From Sisyra terminalis (Eukaryota > Arthropoda > Insecta > Neuroptera > Sisyridae): a stretch of 64,000 bases of DNA. Shown here in pieces: positions 12,301-23,000 of the stretch; positions within the stretch are counted from its first letter, which is position 1, and each line of letters opens with the position of its first letter. The translations under genes and the position numbers were made by a program. The notes beneath the pieces are model-generated. The model was not told the DNA's origin, made no database searches, and worked only from the letters and a program-made list of their open reading frames with translations. The stretch covers positions 48,995,701 through 49,059,700 of the forward strand of contig OY292275.1 in assembly GCA_958496175.1 (NCBI GenBank), read 5' to 3'.

Positions 12301-15267
12301 CCTGTTAAAAAAGGCATTTAGAAATCATTACGTTTAAAATGCCTTTAATAACTTTAAACAACCTTTTCTACAAGGGACACCGTTTTTAACAAGGGTACGA
12401 TAAAAATTAATAAATTCATCACAAAATAATTTATTACTTACTTTTATTTTTTGTTGCAAATTAATTTGAATGATTCCCACCGCATACTCTTTAGTTTCCA
12501 CGAAAGGCAATGTATTTTTGCTGCACTGAATACTCAAAAATACCAACCACTAATTTAGATAACAAACAAACTCGTAATAATGAACTTAAATTTTTCAAGG
12601 AAAACGTTGACCCGTTTCATTACATTAAACAAAATAAAATGAATTCAATACTTTTAAACTACAGCACAATATGAAAAACTTAACTTTTAAATCCATTGTC
12701 GTTCTTCAAGATTGGAAAATGATTTCATTATATTGATAATTTATAATATCTTTTTCAATAAGCAATCTAAACCAACACGGAAAAGATAAAAACCAAAACG
12801 CAGATACGAAGATAAGATTTGCAAAAAACCGATTGCTAATTAAAAATACAATATTTCTTTATTTGACTTATGAATTTTTATGTAAATATTGCAATTAGTT
12901 TAGTACATAGTTACCGATTTCAGATTTATAACTCTGAGTTAGAAGCGCAAAAAGAGTTCGATCAATTCCATGATTATTTAGCCTCATTCAAACTATATCG
13001 TGGTAAACGTACAGAAGATGAAATCATAGAGGAAGAAAATTTGGTGGGAATTTTTAAAGGTCAAATTAAAATCTATAAAGTGCCGCCCGAAAACACTGAT
13101 CTTGTTAATGAAAAGGGTGAAAATTTGGCATTGAATGGTCTACTGAAAAAATATAAATCAAACGATCCACAAAAATGTATTGTTCGTGTTTACATCGTCC
13201 GTGGTATCAATTTAAAACCGGTTAATTTCAATGGAAAATCCGACCCGTACATTGTAATCAAAATTGGAGGATACAGTTATAATGATAAGACCGGGATGGT
13301 GAAAAATCAACTTAATCCAACTTTTGGAAGGTGCAGCAATTGTCTAATTCATTCAAAAGATTAAATATTTCGTTTCACAGATTTTTTGAACTTAATGCAT
13401 GTTTTCCACGCGATTTTCTTTTAACAATTCAAGTTTGGGATTGGAATTTAACGCAAAAAGACATTTTTATTGGAGAAACACAAATTGATTTGGAAAATCG
13501 GTTGTATACAAAACACCGTGGACACTGCGGCTTATCTTCAGAATATTCCCAGTAAATACCTTTTGTATACATACTTTCAATTTATTTCCAATGCCCATTT
13601 TTTTTTTATAACAGAAGTGGATACAATAGTTGGCGTGATTCTGAAAATCCCTCATCTATTTTACAAGGCTTATGCAATGAATACAACTTACCAGAGCCAA
13701 TTTACTCGTCTTCATCCATAATAATCGGACCTAAAAAATTCTCACCAAAAATTCCTAGTATTAGTCATTTTTCAATAACATCACTCGTAAATTTTGAAAA
13801 ATATAATTCAATGCATTTTTAGAAAATATGAACTCTCATGAAATAAAGGAGTTTTTGAGTTTATATGCTCTTCACAATTGGAAAGATATTCCCTTTGTTG
13901 GAGTTCAATTGGTTCCAGAACATGTGGAAACTCGATCTTTGTTCAATCCAGAACAACCCGGAATGGAAAAAGTAAAATATTTGAAAGTATTGAGTTTTGA
14001 ATATAATTTCTTAAATTTAAAGGGAAAGCTTCAACTTTGGGTTGACATATTTCCGCTCACATCTGCACCTCTTCCTCCCCCAATAGATATTACACCAAGA
14101 AAACCAATTAAGTATGAGCTTCGCGTAATTGTTTGGAACACTGAAGATGTTTTATTGATGGACGACAATATATTTATTGGAGAAAAAATGTCGGATATTT
14201 ACGTTAGAGGGTTTGTTTTTTTTTTTTTTTAAATAAGTATTGAGACTATTGAAGTTCGAAATTATTGCTTCCGTTCTCAGGTGGATAACAGATCCTGTGA
14301 ATTCACAAAGCACAGATATTCACTATCATTCAATTAGCGGCGAAGGAAATTTCAACTGGCGTTTTGTTTTTGATTTCGATTACATCTCAACGGAGAATAA
14401 AATTGTTATAACGAAAGATGATTATTTCTTTAGTTTGAAAAATGAAATTAAAATTCCATGTAAACTATATCTTCAAATATGGGACAATGATACGTTTACG
14501 TCAGATGACTTTATCGGTAAATTAAATTGAAGGACCCGGAGGAATAACTGCGGTAGTCCTTAATATATTCATTTTGAACTTATGCTTTTATAGTTAGGTA
14601 TAAGTTAAAAAAATTAAAAAAATCACTTAAGGTGAAATAAATCTTCAACCATTAAAACAATTTCTTTCATTTAGGTTGTATTGCTTTAGAACTATCCCGT
14701 TTACCCCGTGGAGCCCCCAGCCCGAAAGCTTGCAAATTATCCATACTTAGCGAAATGAATCCCCGCCTCAATCTCTTTAAAATATCTCGCACACGTGGTT
14801 GGTGGCCCGTTCAAATGATCAATGAACAAACAGGTGCAACAAAACAATCGGTAATCTAACAAGTTGAAAAAAAAATTATCTTTACTACACTAATTTCTAA
14901 ATCATAGGGAAAATTGGAATTAGAATTTCATTTATTAACTAAAGAAAATGCACTTCGTGATCCTGTCGGCTGTGGTCGAGATGATCCTCAAGGATTACCT
15001 CCCCCTAAGTAAATTTTTCATTTTCAATTTATTTAACTAATTTATTTTATTCTATTTATTTTAACTAATTTTATTCATAGACGACCGGACTTAAGTGTTT
15101 CTTGGTTAAAAAATCCATTGAAAGGCCTTCGATATTGCATTCGTGCAAATCGAGGGAAATGCATAAGTGCTGTTTTAGTTATATTCCTCATTTTATTTGC
15201 TCTTCTTGCCATATATACAATTCCTGGATATTCAATGCAGAAGCTAATAGATCAGATCACTTTATGA
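2368..15267 (+). CDS. Ferlin-family protein (otoferlin/dysferlin/misfire type), 5'-partial
   Basis: Ferlins are tail-anchored multi-C2 proteins that act in calcium-triggered membrane fusion and repair; the Drosophila member misfire works in sperm. Twenty-four exons assemble by GT-AG sites to 4,500 nt with phase kept at every junction, giving 1,499 residues from the ATG at 2368 to the TGA at 15265-15267. Family hallmarks appear in order: a QPNHIFYHKW C2B tail, GFLPTFGP, a WMHHSSRKVACFRIP segment, DKSGLSDPY (C2D), EIMFWGVRRLKE, DWWSKY, NGKSDPY (C2E), LVPEHVETR, RKP-YELRVIVWNT, GEGNFNWRFVF, and a C-terminal membrane anchor. Full-length otoferlin is near 2,000 residues, so about 500 N-terminal residues are missing. 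The bases before the ATG read ttttttcgcag/GT, a splice acceptor, so this is probably an internal exon. The 16th intron contains two opposite-strand genes. Which ferlin subfamily it belongs to was not decided. Confidence 0.94.
3433..4126 (+). other. Ferlin exons 5-7: central ferlin domain
   Basis: Exons are 3433-3720, 3778-3963 and 4019-4126. Exon 5 holds the conserved I-x-FE-x-SVG strand. The join between exons 6 and 7 is the least certain in the gene. The obvious donor at TG/gtattt gives a stop in the next exon, but a gtagaa donor at 3964 keeps phase 0 and leaves a 55-nt intron. Exon 7 encodes a very basic, lysine-rich helix, as expected just before the WM...RIP segment. Confidence 0.7.
4431..5408 (+). 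other. Ferlin exons 8-12: WM-RIP segment and C2D domain
   Basis: Exons are 4431-4583, 4638-4829, 4891-5007, 5066-5197 and 5259-5408, all phase 0. Exon 8 has PDYILWMHHSSRKVACFRIP, the ferlin signature before C2D. Exon 10 has a C2 calcium-loop motif (ADKSGLSDPY) in which both aspartates typical of loop 1 are kept. Exon 11 carries TLNPVWKLTL and exon 12 ends GEIFAAFELIQ, the usual close of this C2 domain. Confidence 0.88.
5465..7579 (+). other. Ferlin exons 13-16: FWG strand to DWWSKY linker
   Basis: Exons are 5465-5550, 5607-5775, 6397-6574 and 7371-7579. The motifs are EIMFWGVRRLKE, FSNPYVVTD, a P-L-x-I-Q-L-x-D-C-K-S-FGR segment (exon 15) and DLDWWSKYHAS (exon 16). Exon 16 most likely ends at a gtattt donor at 7580, which joins in phase to ...SVE/IYNSELE at 12924. 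The introns 5776-6396 (621 nt) and 6575-7370 (796 nt) are longer than the others. The first holds a dispersed repeat; the second holds nothing I recognise. Confidence 0.8.
5841..6056 (+). repeat. Dispersed repeat in a ferlin intron, related to 12294-12375
   Basis: The core (about 5873-5955) contains aaaggcattt and acctttaataactttaaaca and matches 12294-12375 in the same orientation with moderate divergence. Just after it, cgcgtttcgacagtttttga followed by ctgtcatcatcagg resembles a common insect retroelement end. Element class and ends were not determined. Confidence 0.5.
7732..8609 (-). CDS. LigB/DODA-type extradiol dioxygenase, copy A
   Basis: This is a class III extradiol ring-cleavage dioxygenase of the 4,5-DOPA dioxygenase/YgiD family, which opens catechol rings using a bound metal. 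The two exons (8609-8537 and 8477-7732) join C/GT to a complete 272-residue protein, normal for the family. Candidate metal and catalytic histidines are all present: H13 in SHGGP, H56 in SAHW, H120 in DHGVW, H180 in SGMTVHNL and H237 in FEHLLP. There is no signal peptide, so it is probably cytosolic. It lies inside a ferlin intron on the other strand, 482 bp downstream of copy B in the same orientation, and looks about 60% identical to B by eye. In plants this family makes betalain pigments; the insect substrate is unknown, and DOPA or another cuticle/melanin catechol is only a guess. Confidence 0.9.
9092..11942 (-). CDS. LigB/DODA-type extradiol dioxygenase, copy B, with N-terminal extension
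   Basis: The exons are 11942-11780 and 9858-9092, joined G/AT across a 1,921-nt intron, giving 309 residues and ending GDLED. The intron sits directly after the HGGPTFMYEN-NP motif in phase 1, exactly as in copy A, so the duplication came after the intron. The histidine set is complete (SHGGP, SAHW, DHGVW, SGMTVHNL, FDHLVP). Unlike A, an upstream in-frame ATG adds 30 residues with a hydrophobic run (VVGMSICGIIAAVV) that could be a membrane or mitochondrial leader. The second ATG (11852) has A at -3 and may be the main start, giving a 279-residue cytosolic form. An internal ATG in the intron reads into exon 2 but would delete the first metal-binding motif. Confidence 0.88.
9859..11779 (-). other. 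Intron of dioxygenase copy B
   Basis: This 1.9-kb A+T-rich intron has no supported exon. Its only recognisable content is a tRNA-like SINE head near 10345-10405. Confidence 0.6.
10345..10405 (-). mobile_element. Possible tRNA-derived SINE head
   Basis: On the minus strand, GGTTCGAATCT (10368-10358) is a good RNA polymerase III B box. It sits in a T-arm-like context after an accggtaggtcttg segment. I see no clean A box and no full tRNA cloverleaf, so it is a SINE fragment at best rather than a tRNA gene. Confidence 0.35.
11943..12923. other. Upstream region of dioxygenase copy B within the ferlin intron
   Basis: The sequence just upstream of copy B has a tata-rich tract (about 12011-12026), then a TGACGT half site (12085-12090) and a denser, less A+T-rich patch up to about 12190. 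A repeat copy lies at 12294-12375. The rest to the ferlin acceptor at 12923 holds nothing recognisable. Promoter function is inference. Confidence 0.4.
12294..12375 (+). repeat. Second copy of the 5873-5955 dispersed repeat
   Basis: It shares aaaaggcattt, aaaatgcctttaataac and tttaaacaac with the copy in the ferlin intron at 5873-5955, same orientation. Both lie inside the same gene. Confidence 0.5.
12924..14210 (+). other. Ferlin exons 17-20: C2E domain and PEHVETR segment
   Basis: Exons are 12924-13330, 13381-13551, 13615-13757 and 13823-14210. C2E contains VRVYIVRGINLKP, then NFNGKSDPY, in which the first loop aspartate is replaced by asparagine. Next come NPTFGR/FFELNACFP and IGETQIDLENR. 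Exon 19 has YNSWRD and exon 20 has LVPEHVETRSLFNPEQPG, then RKPIKYELRVIVWNT and EKMSDIYVRG. These last strings are almost diagnostic for ferlins. Confidence 0.92.
14281..15267 (+). other. Ferlin exons 21-24: C2F domain and C-terminal membrane anchor
   Basis: Exons are 14281-14516, 14675-14850, 14908-15008 and 15081-15267. Exon 21 gives W-ITDP, GEGNFNWRFVFDFDY and LQIWDNDTFTSDDFIG, with the acidic C2 loop intact. Exon 22 has GWWPVQ and exon 23 PVGCGRDDPQGLPPPK. Exon 24 ends in a single hydrophobic helix (SAVLVIFLILFALLAIYTI) with a short tail after it. This is the tail-anchor topology of all ferlins, with nearly the whole protein in the cytosol. Confidence 0.93.
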
Positions 15268-15331
15268 AAACATGAACTATGGAGGAAATCAACAGAAAAC
15301 CTTACATCGTTTTTTTATGTAGGATAAACTA

Positions 15332-15337
15332 TTTATT
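15332..15337 (-). terminator. Poly(A) signal candidate for highwire
   Basis: AATAAA on the minus strand, about 210 nt after the highwire stop codon. It lies only 65 nt past the ferlin stop on the other strand. Confidence 0.45.
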
Positions 15338-15446
15338 TGGCAGTCTTTTCGCTTGCTAAATGAATATTTTAAAATATATAATATTATAAAGAGTATACTT
15401 ATGCTTGAATGTTCTACGCAGTATAAAAATTAAGTACCTACATATC

Positions 15447-15458
15447 AATAAAAATAAA
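15447..15458 (+). terminator. Poly(A) signal candidates for the ferlin gene
   Basis: Two adjacent AATAAA hexamers (15447-15452 and 15453-15458) lie about 180 nt after the ferlin stop. If used, the ferlin transcript ends beyond the highwire poly(A) signal, so the two 3' ends overlap. Confidence 0.5.
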
Positions 15459-15543
15459 TTAAAAAGTGCTAATTAATAAATTTTTGATAGTTTTTCGACT
15501 AGGTTTTTCAGTAAGTAAGAAAATGTTTGTAAGATATTTATGT

Positions 15544-17015
15544 TTAAAAAGTATGGGCATTGCGGCACACTCCACAACCCAAAGCATATTCATCGCCTGT
15601 TGGAGGATGTTTAACATGTAAAGGACATTCATCGCCTTCCAACTTTTTCAATTTAGGACCTGCTGGGCATTGTGGTAGCTCCAATTTGGGTACACCCGTA
15701 ATCTTTTGGAAGTCCTCATGACATGCGTTACAGAAATGGGTGCATCCAAAGCAAAAGAATACTGCCACGGAACAACAATAGCGACATTTATATTCCAAGA
15801 AATCTGTGCCGTGTCGAGGACACATTTGAGCTCGAGAAACATCCGAACATCCACCACAAACTAATTCAGTTGGATCATATTCTGTTCCTAGATCAGCATC
15901 ACATCGAGCCTCACCACCAAAGTATGCCTTTAAAAAAAGTTAAAACAATTTCAAGTGATTCTCAAACCAAAAATACTTACTTTTTTGCATTTGTAACAAA
16001 CGTAATAGGCATATCGTTCCATAGCATACGCAGCTGGATCACTATGCTGCGGTAATTCTCCACTTCTTCCTCCTTCGTATTCCAGTCGCATCAAAGCTTT
16101 CCTTTTAACATCGCCAAACAGTTCCTTAACACTTTTCAGTTCCTCCGCTAACGCGTCATGATCCATTGGCATCTTAAAGAACACAAAATTTCAATGATGA
16201 AAACTGAAACTTTTATTTAATAGTCGTCCAAATTACTTTGCAAATAGGGCATTGTGAGAATGCGAAAGTGATTCTCGGACCTGCCCACCGTTTAAGTAAT
16301 ACAGCCCGGCAACAATGTAAGTGGAAAATATGACCACATTTTAATTGAATCGCTGGTGCTGATGACAGAGCTTCAGTGAAGCAAATCATGCACATATCAT
16401 CAGCGTCTTGTCTCAATTGAGATGTCGAAGAACACCCTTGAAGACACGGTAAGCACTTCGATTCATTTTTCACTCCACCGCAAACATGTCCACATGGATG
16501 CACCTTATTACAAGCCGACTTGGCAAATTCCTAAAATTTAACTTTCTTCGTTTTTATTTCTTTTTACTTCTAAGGCAGTTTTCACCTGGCAATCTTGATC
16601 AGCACAAACGTTTCCAATCGCCAACAAACCCGTGTTACTTGTTGTTCCACAAAATCGACAAACCCCCGTTCCTCCTCCTGCTATATTAATTCTAGTTCCC
16701 CCATTTCTAAACTCAACCAGAGCTTTTAATGTACTGGCATCAGCTAAAGCTAATAACCAAAATAGTTTTGTTCTTCCACATCCTTCATGTAATTCTACTT
16801 TTATAGCTTCCTCTTCTTCTTTACAAACCTGGAAAAATATAAAAAATGTAGTTTCCCCGTTTTTCTCTTAAATTTAAATCAATTACTTGTCGTTGATGTA
16901 ACATTGTTCTTCGATGTAAATGGAGAAATCTATCACAGTCAGCACATAAATTTCCACATACATTGCATTGAATTATCGCATATGTTAAGCCATCATCATG
17001 ATTACTACAAGTAGG
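15544..17015 (-). other. Highwire exons Y-AC: B-box-like cluster, RING and RCR tandem-cysteine domain
   Basis: Exons are 17015-16887, 16828-16586, 16530-16237, 16172-15981 and 15927-15544. Y has [20 protein letters not shown]. Exon AA carries the RING: MCMICF, then [10 protein letters not shown] and CPIC. AC is the RCR catalytic module: [11 protein letters not shown], then [14 protein letters not shown]. In human MYCBP2 a relay between two cysteines (reported as C4520 and C4572) moves ubiquitin to a threonine. By motif these are the C of EARCDAD and the C of FFCF here, and the neighbouring Phe, Phe and His are kept. The residue three after the second cysteine is Cys, where I expect Thr. Confidence 0.93.
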
Positions 17016-20000
17016 CTGTAAAAAAATGTTATAGAAGTTCTGAAATAGTATATAATAAATATTACTCTTGGAGGTGCCGAAGTTCCATCATTTTGGTGAC
17101 CCCATCTTGCCGAAGATAGCCGTTTACCATGCTCTGGATCCAATGCGCAAAGGGAAGCCAACGCTAACCATAAAGTAGGAGTTTGAAGACAAGTACTTGG
17201 ACTTCTTTGAGTATCAGACAATCGTGTCAGCAGCAAAATATTTTCAGCAATTGCACCTTTTGTAGCTTGAGCCCAAGCATCAGATAGTTTTCCCTACAGT
17301 TAAAATAAAATAAAATCTAGTCAAAACTCAAATCCTAATTCAGTACCGAAGCCATATCCTTGATTAATTGTACTATAATCTCAGCCAATTTTCTAGTCGC
17401 CGTTCCTCGTAGATACCACCGGGTATCTGGTTGAAAAACGGAACGAATACACGAAGACAAAGTCACTGTGCTAATTCCTTTATTAGAGCTTCCAGCTTCA
17501 TTATCCTTAATCTTAACCTGCACTGTTAGCGCTTTGGCAATACAAGCCAAGAAGACATCCAAAATTCCTGACCTGGAATTTTTTCATTAAATATCTAAAA
17601 TTCTTAAACTCTTTTAGCTTTTACCTATGAATGTCAAAAGGCTCATCTTCACTATTGTTGCGATTAGCTGAAATAATATTAAAATCTGCTGGAGGTAGAT
17701 GATCCACTTCTAAAACATTAGCCAAAGTCGCTGGCAAAATTTCTGGTAAGATTCGTCTCAACAATGAAGTAACCTACGATTTAATTGAATGCCCATTTAA
17801 TGAAAACTCTAAGCCAAGGTGAAAACGGGCGACTATTTTGTTATGCAAATATTTCACTACGATCGCTACGCTATCACCTGTTTACATAGTATAATTAAAA
17901 ATGAATATTTACTTGTCGCTGAACTCGAGCACTACCAGTATGCAAAAGTGAAAGTAAGTCTCTCAAAAGGCCATACTGATGTGACAAATATGCGCGTCCA
18001 ACTGAACTGCCAGATAATGCCAAAACCATAGATAACATTTCAAAGCAGTAGGTATCTGAAGCTTTTGGCATTTCCAGAGACGACGAAGTCGTCCCTCCAT
18101 TTGGAGTAGTTCCAACGTTTTTATCAGCCGATGCATGCTTTCCATCGGGACTCAAAGAAATTGGCCCACTTTTACTCGGGGACATTGTTGCACACAATGC
18201 TGTTTCCCATTCATCTCGCACACGGAACGTTTCCTTTCGAATTGCTTGTACGATATGAACAATCACCTACCAAAAAATTCAATTAAATTCTTCTTTTTCC
18301 AAATATCCAAACGACTAACCTGTTTTTGTAAATGCGTCAATTTGCTACGACTAAACAAAATTCCAACCATATGCTCTCTCAATTCTGTACTCTCTTCTGG
18401 AGGATCAAAACTATCACTTGTGCTCAAAGAAGCACCACTATCGTTAAGTCTTGAAACTGAATTTGATGACCCTTCACCTAATATTAACTTTCCGAAAACT
18501 TGGGAGGTAATCAGGCGAAATACACGAAGTGTTTCAGCCTCACATGCACGTTGCTGAAGTGTTATCGCAGAAATTGGTGGTTTGGAATGTACAGACTTTC
18601 CGAAACGAGCAGCTCTATTCAGCATTTCTAATGGTGCGTGGCCAAGAATTCGAACTTGACGAACACGAAGTGTATTATCGGGTCCCTTCAATTCGAGTCT
18701 TATAGCCGAATGAGTTTCATCTTAAAGAAAATTATTTTTTATTATTATTAATAAAAAATAATTAATTAATTAATTAAATTATTATTATCATTTATTGAAT
18801 AAAACAAGTCCTGAAAAAACTATTACAAATTATTTACCAGGAATGTGGCAATTAATCCAGCAACCAACTAAACGAATTTCTAGCTCAACAGACTTCAATT
18901 TGATCAAATCGTCACTGTTTGGACCCGAATAGAACGTTATATTTGTAATTTTATTCTAAAAATGTTAAAAATGAAAATTTTTGAGTAAAACTGATAACTT
19001 ATTGTACTAACCGCTGGATCTCTGCAATTATCCACGTAAACAAAAATGATTGAAAGTTGATAATGTGGTGATATCGTTATGTTTAACCACTTTGTTTTGT
19101 TTCTATCTTCATCTCCTGATTCCCAAAAGGTCTCTGTTGAATTATCAGTAAGACAATTGGTCATGGCTGGTCTACTTGATGCCTTAATTTCTATGTAAGG
19201 AGTTAAATCTTCCAAACATTCAACTACACTATTGACAGTCTAAGGAGAAATAAAATAAATATCATTTTTTTTAAAACTAATTCATTTTCTTTACCTGTGT
19301 CACTACGGAATGGTGACTATCTGTTACCGATATCGTACTATCCTCCATTTCTTCAGAACGCGACAAAATTTTACTTATATTACTAAAAACGTGAGATCTA
19401 TGAAGAAATGAATGGTCGGAATGTGTAAAGCGTAATCCCCAACAACGCACAGCGGCTTGTTGTAACGGAGATCCTAGAGGTAAGGCCAGCATAATGTCCG
19501 ATATGGTTTGCAAAAGCGAATGAAAAGCTGATGGTAAGGGCCAAGCAGCTTCACCCGCAATACATATATCCGATAATGGATGTTCGCAAACGTTTAAAGA
19601 ATCCTAAAAGATAAAAATTAAGTACCTCACCAATTCAATAAAAAATCGTTTCCCTTACAAAATCATCAGTTTTCCGGATTTCCTTGTGTTCCTTACAATC
19701 TTCATCGAAGTCATTTTCAAGATCGATCGGAGTTAGTGCTGTTACGAACCACCATAGCAAATCGTGCAAACAAATTGGCTGTGTTACAGATCTTAGCAAC
19801 CAATTTAACGCCTATTGAAATTGAAAGGTGTTATAATCATTTTCGATAAAGACTCTAACAATTATAGTTCTATAGTACTTACTTGCATGGCGTATACTCG
19901 ACAGGCTGCTTTACGAATCGCTTGTTTCATGGCAAATTGCAAACCGTTTAAATCGTGGCGTTGCAAAATAAACGCCAATGCAGGTCTTCGAAGGAGTATT

Positions 20001-23000
20001 AACGAATCATTTTCACCTTCACATTCAAAGCCTTGCATTTGTTCAGTTGAAACTATAGCCGTATTATCAATAGTAGGTACCAAGCGTTGTAGGGTCGTTG
20101 AAGGATGACATAGTAAAGATGATCCTCCTTCTAAAAATTATCTCCTATACTAATCTGTTTGATTGAAAATCCTCACATTTTTGATTAATAATACAGAAAG
20201 TACAGAAAAAAATATTGCTAAGAAATAATCACCAACAATTAGCCGGTATGTGATAACTTATTGAATCTGCCATTTACAGTTCATAAATAATCCATATTTA
20301 TATATTCGGCACAAAACGGTTTTAGCATAGGACAAAGTATAAAATTTTGGTTAGTCACAATTACGGTGATAACTTAATTACTTGGCTGTATAAAAACAAT
20401 ATACCGTAGTACTAATAACTTCAAAGTATTGCAAATTTTAGGAAAATAAAACAAATATAAAATCAAGTTTTCTTGAAAATGATTCATTGATAAGTCTTAA
20501 AAAATTGTTCAAAGATAAGGAATATAAATACCAGACTCAATTCCTGTTAAAATTTTCGTAGTAATTTTATAAAAAATACTTAGATATAGCCATAAGAACA
20601 AAATTGTTTACCATTAGATAGTTCACTGCTACTATTGTTTCTTTTTCGCATCATAATAATGCGCCCATCTTGCCCAGTTCGCGACCATGGCGCTCCATTG
20701 GTTCCCATTGAAACGGATCGATGAAACCGCAAATTTTTTCCATAATCTGTTTCATTGTCTGAAAGTGAAACTTCAGATAAAGGCTAAAACAATAAATAAA
20801 AATTAATCATTTTTCTTCCAATTCTTCGGTAATTAATCATTTACTCGTTGTCCTGATAAATTTAATCCGGTTGCTCGATCATGATTTCTTTCATCAGCGT
20901 TGGCAATTCTCAAAGTTGGTTCACAGTAAATATGCTCATCATAAGCTGGAGTTACACCAAGTGTTGCCAAACATTGGAATGGTGGAGCCGGACCAAAAGG
21001 TCCGCTACAATCTGGTGGTGAATAATTCTCTGAAACTGCCGGCATATTCCCAATTGATACCCGTCTCGGATTATGGGTCATACCTTAAAAAAATTTGATT
21101 TAAGTAATGTAAAATCGGACTTAGTAATAATAAAGTTAAAGAAACGAAAAAAAAAATATTGCCATCACTAAAAAATACAGCCTAAAAGCTGCTTAAAAGA
21201 AGCTTTTAGCATATTTTTACAAAGTTCTGCCCAAATTTTAACAGACCTCAAGGCCTAGATATCAAAATCCGTTTTATTAAATAATTGATGAGGTTTTAAT
21301 TATATTTAGAAAATCGTTACAACCGATTTGAACCAATACTTACCAGCCGCACTGGCCAATTCCAATAAAAACAACGCATTATTCAGCATAATTCGATGAG
21401 CCTCAATCATTGGATTTTCATCGGGAGTATTCACAATAAGACTCGAAGAAAGATTTATCGCTGGCGAATTTGGTCCCGAACTTACTTCAAACACTTTCTT
21501 CTTAACACTTCCCTTAACTTTTCCACTTCCACCCGAAGCTTTTTCCACTTTCGACTTCTTAGTTTTCATATACCGATTACGACATGCGTCACAAATCAGA
21601 TACCAAGTATTTCCTCCTAAAATTCTCAAATTTTTAAATTTTTCAATTAAAATGTTTTAAGTAGATTACCAATGCCTCCTTCACCACAATTTCCTGCCCA
21701 ACCTACGCAAAAATTACCACCCGAATTATAACCTTTCCCTCCAGCATGAGCTCCACATCCTGGATGATGTTGTCGCATATGATAGGTGATAGGATGTGAA
21801 AAATTACCACCACAAAGCTCACAAACGCTTTGCTTTTCAGCCCCTCCATCAACAACAGCCGAGCCATCTTCCACAATCAAAGTCTCATCTGATTATAATG
21901 GAAATTAAAACAAACAATCAAATATGAAAATTAAATAACAAACCTATATAACCACCTCGATAATATGGACGGTATTCAATCTTCTTTTTACTAAGCTTTT
22001 TATTCTCTTTTTCGTTCAAAGTAATTTGCTTGTCCTTTGCGTTGTTTTTACTGCTGTTAGTAGATTTTTCTTCTTTTTTATTCCTTTTGTTGATAGAACT
22101 AGACATCAATTCATCAATCATAACAGCTTGCAGAGTATTTGACGTTAAATCTTCCCAAAGATGAACCAACGCTTTCAGAGCTGGCGGAAGAACCGAAACT
22201 GTATGCAAATTTCCTTCAGCCAACTTAACATCGGCGATTGAATCTTCCTTGATTGGATCATTTTGCGCTTTTTTCGATCGATTTCTATTAGCATTGGCAT
22301 TGGCGGCCGACCTTGTCAATGTCTCCAGTGTTGACGGTTGAATATGCAAATAATTGCCCGCATTTGTAACTTCGACGGAGTGTCTTTGTTGGGTTACCGA
22401 AGCACCACTGCTGGCAGCAGCTGCATGTCTCGTAACCACTATAGCACCTTTCTTTGGCAAATTTGGATGAAATTTCAAAAAAGACGCACACGCCATAGCG
22501 TCATGTACAATTCCTTCGTGCCATAAAAACGCAGCAAATACTGCTCGATGGCTTTCAGCCACTGATGGACTTACTGCCTGCTTAACCGGATCCTTTTGCG
22601 CAAAAATCAGATTTTTATTAGCCTGTAAAATCGGTGGATTCTGTGCCGGAGATATTGAACGTTTTGTGCTACGACTTTTCCGGCAAAGTTTCGGAGAAAG
22701 TTTTGTTGGTTCTTTATGGGAAGTTCCGATTGAGAAATGGCTTCGAATTGCTGTTGTTCCGCTGGTACTATCCGGTGATGTTTGAGTTCCGGTTTGTGTC
22801 AACTTTCGAGGACTATTTTCAGACTGATCTTCGGATTGCCGTTTGTTTGGTGTTTCTGGCGGACTATGAAGGGAACTGGAACCACTTGGTGTCGGAGATG
22901 GGTCCCGTGTGTTCGCTGTAGCTTGACTTGGGGACTGCGATAAATCTCGCGTTAAACTGCTGACAAGAGCACTAGTGTCGGATTGCGTTGAACTTCTTCG

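Noticed and set aside
15723..16055. 110-residue plus-strand frame
   Set aside because: It overlaps the highwire RCR exon on the opposite strand and has no recognisable motif.
22634..22921. 95-residue plus-strand frame
   Set aside because: It is antisense to the highly supported highwire exon J.
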